Shown here: positions 57,075 to 64,000 of the stretch, piece by piece
Layout of the letters: every line of letters starts with the position of its first letter
Numbering within the stretch: position 1 is the stretch's first letter
Made by a program: the position numbers and the translations under genes
Notes under the pieces: model-generated
Database searches by the model: none
What the model was told of the DNA's origin: nothing
The model's input: only the letters and a program-made list of their open reading frames with translations
DNA from: Porodaedalea pini
Taxonomy: Eukaryota; Basidiomycota; Agaricomycetes; Hymenochaetales; Hymenochaetaceae
Assembly: GCA_002794775.1 (NCBI GenBank)
Contig: NBAY01000009.1
Coordinates: 744,001 to 808,000 of the forward strand
DNA length: 64,000 bases
Reading direction: 5' to 3'

Positions 57075-59324
57075 ACAAGACGCACGACCCGCCCACGCCA
57101 TGCCCTCCCCTTATTTATGCTTTCTTCTATCGAGCCCACGTCTTCTCCATTCCTTCGGTTTATATTGCCTATTCACCCTGTCAATAAAGATATCCCTATG
57201 TTACTTGCATCAGCCTCTTCCACGCTTCTGGATTATTTTCCTTCTCCGTTCCTTCGTTCTCCGGTCTTCGCTTTCCCCGCTCATGAATCACAGGATGCAT
57301 CTGCGAAACAAGAGCACGACGTACGCGCGGCCGCCCGTGATGTGATCTGGATTGTATTCTGTCTGGCTCCTCTCTCCGACATCCCGCCCGTCCGCCCCTA
57401 TACCACTTGTCCTCACTTTAGCTTTTCGCTTCATGGCAGCGGGTGGTGGTGTATTTAGTGATCCTGTTCGATTCTAGTTTCTTTCTTAGTTGTTTAGATG
57501 TATGCGGTCTAATTGTATGGCTCCTCGTGTATTCTTGGAACGTTTGCATAGTCTTCTGTGGAAAGTGTGCTTTCTTTTCTGGTGGAGGCCTGAGTCCGAC
57601 GGATGAGATTCAGGAAAATCTGAAGCGCTTCTTGTCGGCGCTTAAATTTCGTTAGGTAAGTGTGAGTCCAACAAGATCGACGCTGTAATTTTCGTCGATC
57701 CTACGACGGACCTACGTAGTTTCTTTGCTCGAGCCCTCAACGGAAGCTTCCATGCGCACTCTGCCCAGATTTCAGATCTAATAGACACCGTCTCGAACGT
57801 AGCAACTAATTAACGAGAGACTGCCTATGTGCCTCCGGAAAGAAATAGGCGGGATACTGCACGATCCCTTGATGGATCTGTGCAAGATTCGACGGAGATT
57901 CAGAGTTCGGGTTTAAAGCACCAATCACCTAGGACTTACACCTACGCGATCGACCGACGACGATCTCGCGCGTGCGCGTTCCAGGTTTGCTATGTACTAG
58001 TGCTTACTACGACTCTGCAGATTATTACAGTGATCAGTCAGCCCGAGCCGTCTGAGTCATGGCGTTGCTCACAAGCCTACAGATGCGAATTTTTTTTACT
58101 GTCCGTCCCGGAGTATCCGACGAGAATCAGTTTATAACGCGCTTGCTAAGGCGCTTGGTAAATGATACAGTACTTGCTCGGGCTTCTCAAAATCTTTCCT
58201 GTACTCGTAGCGCAGCACTTCGAGTCATACCTCCTTAGTGACACAGGCACGTAATACCATTCGAGCTGCCTGGTACCTGCTAACTGCGAGCTGAGAAGCA
58301 GATCTTGTGCGTGGTCGTCAGAAATACTCACAACGTGCCGTGAGTGCAATATGCGGCGGATGAAACGTCTCCGACCTTCCGATTCCGATAGTCCCGATCA
58401 ACGGTGGACTCCTAGCCTGGCTTCCTCGAGTCACCCCTAGATCTCAGCAGAACGTCTTTTACAGTGACGGCAGCAGTCGATTCCGAAACTCGAAGTTCTT
58501 AATATATGCAGGTTTGCAGACTTCTGTTTCGCGCAGGGCCCGCACTTGGCCGAAACGCACAGGTGCCCGCCTGCTTCGTGATCGTGCGCAGGGATCAGTT
58601 GCGGCTAGCGCCATACGATTTATTGCACGCATTTCGCGGGGTCGAGAGGTAAGGGACTCACCGCTCGGCAACTCACTGCCACTGCCACGCTTCGCTCTGA
58701 CGCACAATTGAACCCCAACTCCTGCTCTAGTCGTGATCGATCGTGCATTCAGTCCCCACACAACGTTGCCCTTATCTCGGCTTGTCCCTTCCCGCAACTC
58801 TACATGTATAGTTTCGGCCTTGACAAACAAGCTGATCGGCCGGCCACGTCGCGGGGAGGCGGATCGGAGTCTGAACACACTCTTCACTATTTAGCTTCAT
58901 TTGCTGTGCCGTCCGACTTTCGAGATTATCCGCGGAAACACTTCTCCGCAGCTTGCTGGGTGCGCTGATTGTGGCACTGGCTTTTACTGGTGCTCGGGAA
59001 AGGGGTTTGTGCTGAAACCGTTCTCCCGATGCATGCACTTACCATTTCTCTCTCAAGGTTCGGCTTCGAGGCTTCTTTGGTGCACGGAGCAAAGGAACCC
59101 GAACTGACCATATCCATCGATGGCATCGACTCCATCAGAGAAGCATTGAGCATTGCTCAGAAGCAAGATTACGCAGCAATTTAACAGATCGCAGCACCAA
59201 ATATCTCCAAGCATGTTAAGCCATTATTTAGTGTTCTTCGTTGACGTACACGAGCAACGTCTGGTTCTAGCGTGAGTGTAATGGTATCGTCCGTGGCCCT
59301 CGTGTACGACCGAATCTCTGTTAA
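57075..59324. other. 2.25-kb region without a recognised gene
   Basis: The first ~500 bp are pyrimidine-rich and look like the RasGAP 3' UTR. The rest has several frames of 60-140 codons on both strands (for example 58459-58887 minus and 58969-59184 plus), none with recognisable motifs or clear introns. No tRNA or TE ends were found. Confidence 0.45.
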
Positions 59325-61296
59325 TTATCCGTCTGTGTTGTTACAAACTCCTGGATAGAGCCTTTCGGTCGGATCCTGTGGAATCCAACCTCCTGCAAGA
59401 CCCTTTTGATAGCTCCATTCGTCAGCGCTTTCAGTCTGCAATAGCAAGAGGCAATGCGTTAGTATTAGACATCGAGCGGATACTCCAGAAGAAGGAGAGC
59501 CCCAGCTCCGTCTCATGTGACAGTAATTCCGAAGGAGGATATGGCACTGAATAAGATGTAATACAAACGTACCTTCCAAGCCCAATATATCCATCCCTGA
59601 ACCGACTCTCCTATGTCGACTTGTACTTCCCAGTATCTACAAATCGGTCTGATAAACAGCCTTTCCTCTTCAGAATGAGAGATGGCGCATGACCAAGAAC
59701 TTACTCGCGGAGAAATGTTTTGTAGTCACTTGAGAAATTTGCGGAGTTACCTGTGAGACCGGCACATGAGCCCAGGACAGGCGTGCCTTCCTCTGGGAAC
59801 CATGTGCCGTCCCATCGAGACCCGACACCACGCCCATTCAGCCACTGTGCGCAGTCTGTGGATGCCGTTGACCATTCTCCAACGATAGTCCACAGATTAT
59901 TCTGGTCGAAGTCAGCTAAACCTGGGATAAGCGAACACGCAAACTTTATGATGGAGAAGGTTAGGGGGTCAAAGTCCCAAATTAACTGACAGCCTGAAAT
60001 ATTAGAATGCAGAGAACATTACGCTTATATGTTCATCATTTGACCTCGACAGCTCTTCTACGCTGAAAATCTGGTATTCATGCTTTGGAAGGGAACAATT
60101 AATTCCTGGCCCAGAATGAGATTCAAGGCACCTACATTATCCATAATTACCCCCTGTGCAGAAGGGTATGTCAAGAACCCCTCCCAGCTCTGCACACCAA
60201 GGAAAGCGTCCCCTATCATGACTTTCATTCCGGGTCCCGCCGCATCGCGCACTGCACTGTAACCATCTTCCCAAAATTGCCGGATAGTAGCCGCCCATTG
60301 GCTGTTTGTGAAACCCGCAGGTTCGTTCAGAAGCTCCAGCACATCGACCATCCCACCGATATTTTCCGCGATAAACGCTAAAATCTCTATCGTGCGGTTT
60401 ACATTTCCATCGTCGGTGGCCCAAACAGGGTCGCTTGTGCGCTGGCCAGAGTTATCATATCCGTTTTGTGAACCGGGAGCCCCATGCAGATCCACAATGA
60501 CATGCAGAGAGTTGTTTTTTGCCCAATTGAGTGCTTGTAAAAGATACGGCCACGCTCCCGGGATGTAAGGCGAGACCGATACGGAATCGTTCATCGGAAC
60601 AGACCAGTACCCAAGAGGTATTCTGTGAAGAAGAGGCCTCAGCTCTCTATTTTGATGTCCGCGATGAAAATCCTGCGCAACTCCACGCGGCTGTTGCTGT
60701 GCTTACTGACCGTACGTGGTTGAGCCCAGCAGCTTTGATTGCCTTGAAGTCGTCTTCGGTAATCCAAGTTTCCCAGTGCTGCTGGAGAGTACCTTGCGCA
60801 TAACTCGAATTTAGAAGCTTTCCGAAAGTAAACTCGTCGACTATGTCGTCGTCCCCAGTGTTTTCAAAAATACTTGGAGTGATCCATGGCTGAAGTAAAT
60901 GGAAGTCAGGCACCTTATTTAATGACAGTTCGAGCTAGTGCCTAACCTCCAGTACGAACCAACCTCCTCTGTTTATAGCTAGCCTCAGTAAAAGCTAGCG
61001 GATAAACGAAAACCTTTAATCGATGAACGTACTCACAAATTTACTCCTCGGATCTTGTTTGTTCCATACGCGAATGGAGTGGTAGCGGGAGTTGTAGTCG
61101 TCCCATTGGAGCTCGTTCCATTCGTAGTACTATTAGGGCCAGAAGGGCTAGAAGACGGAAACGGGTTGTTCGGCGAGGCAAGGTCAGCCTGCGGCACTTG
61201 GAGCCTGCATTGCTGTCCCGCATGAACCTCTATCGAAGGAGTCACACTGAGAAGAAAGAGCAATATGAGAAGCCTGAGAAGAGGAGGGATACCCAT
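59325..61296 (-). CDS. GH5 exo-beta-1,3-glucanase (EXG type), secreted
   Basis: Eight exons on the minus strand: 61296-61037, 60968-60947, 60889-60711, 60622-60136, 60082-60023, 59943-59705, 59636-59573 and 59435-59325, total 473 residues. ATG 61296 gives a clear signal peptide ([20 protein letters not shown]), followed by an S/T/N-rich linker. The catalytic domain has [56 protein letters not shown] (acid/base Glu) and [10 protein letters not shown] (nucleophile Glu), ending in [15 protein letters not shown]. Residue pattern is that of GH5 subfamily 9 enzymes, which trim cell-wall beta-1,3-glucan. Secreted or wall-bound. All key residues are present. Confidence 0.93.
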
Positions 61297-62038
61297 GATG
61301 GGCGTCTGGAGGAGAAGTACATTGCAAGTTTGTACACTTGTCGGTCTGCTGTTGCATAAGGCTGCAACGTGCAACGTGGGTATGTATACTTAATGATGCT
61401 ATCCGGAGACAATTGGCCGTGCCCTACTGTACGTCACGCCATCATGCTTTTGGCTCACATGGGATGTGTGCTTGAATTAAGCCAGTCTAATGAGAGTCGA
61501 GAAAATATTGACACTTTTCACGATGTCAATGGGTGCCGCCAGAGAGATGCGCGTCTGATTTCTTTGCCGATCAAGCCCGTCAAACAGTCTTCGTAACTTT
61601 TATCGGTGTCGACAGAAAATGCCGTCCTCATTCTTCATATAAATGTTTCCCGTTCTACCCGGAATTCATCTTCTCAACTATATTAGATACTGTATAATCA
61701 AATCATGCCAGTGAACTATAACACGTAGGCAACAAGGAAATTAACCCGATATATCCGAAAGAACCTCAAGAGAACTACAAGATACACTGTTCCAAAGGAA
61801 GGGGAAACAATAAAGGTGTAAGATACACAAGCAAGAAACCGTATGGGTGTAGCGTGTAGAAGCAGGAACTATGAAGTGGGTGATGTCCGAACTTCAGAAA
61901 ATGCGAAGAGGAGATACGATCTGATAATCCATCTTGACCCTGAAAACGAGTCAGCAGAAATTCCAGAGCACAGACGTCACAGAAGATTGAGTCAGAGCAA
62001 GAAACAACACTTACTGAAAGCGTGGACAGCCGCGTGTG
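61297..62038. other. Intergenic, no gene seen
   Basis: About 740 bp between the GH5 start and the end of the transcription-factor gene, both on the minus strand. No supported ORF. Confidence 0.45.
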
Positions 62039-64000
62039 TCAACGCTCAGGGCTAATTTGTTGCTGCTTCTGACCTGAGCGTGCTGCATGATCTTCCATCG
62101 CCATCGGCCACGACGCCTGATTGCTGACGGGATACATGTGCTGCCACCACTGGCCTCCGTCCTCCGCATCACCCGGCGGTGGCGTGTTTTTCGTGAACTG
62201 GGGCTCGTTCACAGTCTGCAAGAAGTTGATGAGCGAGAAGTCGACAGGATAACCGCTCAATTCGAGTGCCTGTTCATCTGCAAACGACGGATTGACGCCA
62301 TGCATGTCCGGCTGAAATGCCTGGTGCCCTAGTCCGGCGTCCACGGAAAGCCTGCTATCTTGGTACATCGTCTCGGGTGCCGGACCTGCCCAAGCGAAAG
62401 GGTTCGACACGGTAACAGCACCTGACCGATGTGCGAAGGCATAGGACGCGCTACTGTTATGCTGAGACGCCATTGAACTGCTTTCACGAATGTGACGCGG
62501 TAAAAGAGCGGAGAACGTTTTGAGCTGCTTCGTCAGATAGCGAGCGTAATGGAACGGGGCATGGCGTCCGTGATCGTCCTCCGAAACCTCCTTGGCTCGC
62601 AGCACCTTCACGAGACCACGCACCAGACAATCGATGTCTTCCACATCAGTTGGTCGTAGAAGAATAGACATTTCAGGCCGCAGAAGCTGATGATATTAAA
62701 AGATCAAATTAGTAAAACGATGCAACATCATAACGTGATTCCGTAGAACTTACAGAGAGCAAATGGGCTGCGGCAAAAGTGGCGAATAGGAAATGCGCCT
62801 ACGAGTAATTGATTAGCTTCCGCAATAAGATGAAACTCAGTAACGTACCTCCATGCTATAGCGGAGCATTCCGGTCGGATGCAGTTTGTGAATCATTCCT
62901 TTGATCACCTCCTTGGCAGTTTCGATGCACTAAAACATGGATGAAACCAAGTCAGTATGCTATTCGGCTGTTTCAGAGGAAGTTCAACCTGTCGAACTAG
63001 ACTGTCGTCTCTTGATGCGCCAGCTCCCTTCTCGTGCTTGTTCGCAGAAACGACCCGCTGCAGTCCGTAAAAGAGCACGACAAGCCGATTGAAAGCGTTT
63101 ATCCTTTTAGAAATTAATTGATCATAAGTCGTCCCGTCGTTGTCAGAAACGAGTGAAAGAACGCACATTCGGTTTGTATCAGCGCGATAGCCACACATGT
63201 AATCTGTAGAAAAGTGATCCTTCAGTTATAAATCACAGCTTTCAATGCAAGAAACAGACCATCATGCCGAGGGTGTGCCCGAAATCGGTTGCTCCACTCG
63301 GCGTGGAGGTTCAGTAGCTCGCTGTGGTACCTGTACACAATATCGAGTACTTCCGGAACCCTTGATTGTTTTGACGGGTGTTCTCTTTCGTCGGCCTCTA
63401 GTGCTTCCACTTCAATTCTAAAATGCCGTATTACTCGAGAAACCTCGACGTATGAGACAAGGTGGACATCGATCGAAAGACTGTATGGCGAGAGATACCA
63501 TTCTCTGCAGATCCGCGCAATGTAGTCCTCGACATCCAGCATAGCAGGTTTCCCGAATTGAGTGGCATGACTTGCGTCGACGCAATAGCAGTTGAGCCAC
63601 GTGCGGATACGGTTCATGCGCTTGCGGAGAACAAGCTCGCGATTCCATCCCATTGAGTCCTTAGAATCCAGGTCCGCGAAGCCGTCATCCGTGGGAGGCT
63701 CATTCAACTTGAGCTCCTGTGCGAGAGAGAACGCCAAGCCCATGAATAACCATGCTCGCTGATCCTCGAAGCGTTTTCGTGGAAGTTGATAGACTGATTG
63801 AATAAGGAACGCCTGGCACTCGTCGATAGTCTTCCTTCCTTCTACAAGAGTCTTACCGGCTAGGTCACGCGCGAATTCGACGAATACCGGAACCATTGGC
63901 GCATATTTCACTGAGTATTTTGTCGAAACACAGCAGACTACATAGAAAAGCTAGCGATGAGAGTTCACATAGACAGGAGCGCGATATAATGACTTACTCA
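62039..64000 (-). CDS. Fungal-specific transcription factor, C-terminal part (5' end outside window)
   Basis: Exons on the minus strand: 63998 or beyond, 63910-63237, 63203-63151, 63103-62989, 62929-62849, 62798-62754 and 62686-62039. The visible part holds the middle homology region of Zn2Cys6 regulators (Fungal_trans type): LIQSVYQLPRKRFEDQRAWLFMGLAFSLAQELKLN, ELVLRKRMNRIRTWLNCYCVDASHATQFGKP, and helical segments up to HFLFATFAAAHLLSLLRPEM. A ~190-residue polar tail with poor conservation follows (AMEDHAARSGQKQQQ). The DNA-binding zinc cluster would lie beyond base 64000 and is not seen, so the class is inferred from the central domain. Confidence 0.82.

Noticed and set aside
1..64000. tRNA, rRNA genes or CRISPR arrays
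   Set aside because: No convincing tRNA A/B boxes, rRNA segments or regularly spaced repeats were found by eye; CRISPR is not expected in a fungal nucleus.

Overview
This window is from a filamentous fungus, most likely an agaricomycete basidiomycete. Most genes are broken by several short GT-AG introns (about 50-65 bp), genes are tightly packed on both strands, and the repeats are typical of mushroom-forming fungi: a Tad-like LINE with an RNase H domain and a TIR element carrying a captured gene fragment. Exon coordinates were derived by hand from splice signals, reading-frame continuity and family similarity recalled from knowledge. No alignment program or database search was run.

Layout. 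1-5.2 kb: 3' end of a coiled-coil/charged protein gene, a large disordered nuclear-looking protein, and a mitochondrial MCUR1/Fmp32-family protein. 5.5-8.1 kb: two lipid hydroxylase genes side by side on the minus strand, sphinganine C4-hydroxylase (SUR2) and C-4 methylsterol oxidase (ERG25). 8.6-17.7 kb: full-length LINE copy A (minus strand), itself split by a 2.77-kb TIR element that carries a decayed, intron-bearing prolyl-tRNA synthetase fragment. 17.9-25.1 kb: a Q/G-rich NPF protein gene, an inverted pair of aldo-keto reductase pseudogenes and an F-box-like gene. 26.7-31.2 kb: a small three-TM protein, an MDR-family reductase and an aquaglyceroporin. 33.9-45.8 kb: housekeeping genes for ataxin-2/PBP1, the SWI/SNF subunit Swp73/Snf12, another F-box-like protein and the spindle-checkpoint kinase BUB1. 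45.9-52.2 kb: full-length LINE copy B (plus strand), inserted 90 bp upstream of the BUB1 ATG. 52.3-64 kb: a short-chain dehydrogenase, a RasGAP (S. pombe gap1/sar1 type), a GH5 exo-beta-1,3-glucanase and a partial fungal-specific transcription factor.

The host genes are mostly unrelated core functions rather than an operon or biosynthetic cluster. The informative part is the repeat biology. The two LINE copies can be compared directly. Both have 11-bp target-site duplications, and both integrated exactly at CAC|GTGAT, an E-box-like promoter motif, separating that motif from neighbouring genes. Copy A keeps both reading frames without indels once its insertion is removed, but has five in-frame TGA stops, all where copy B has an arginine CGN codon. 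Copy B instead has a poly-T frameshift and one TGA. Removing the TIR element plus one CT duplication gives copy A an ORF1 of exactly the same length as copy B (2235 nt), which fixes the insertion boundaries to the base.
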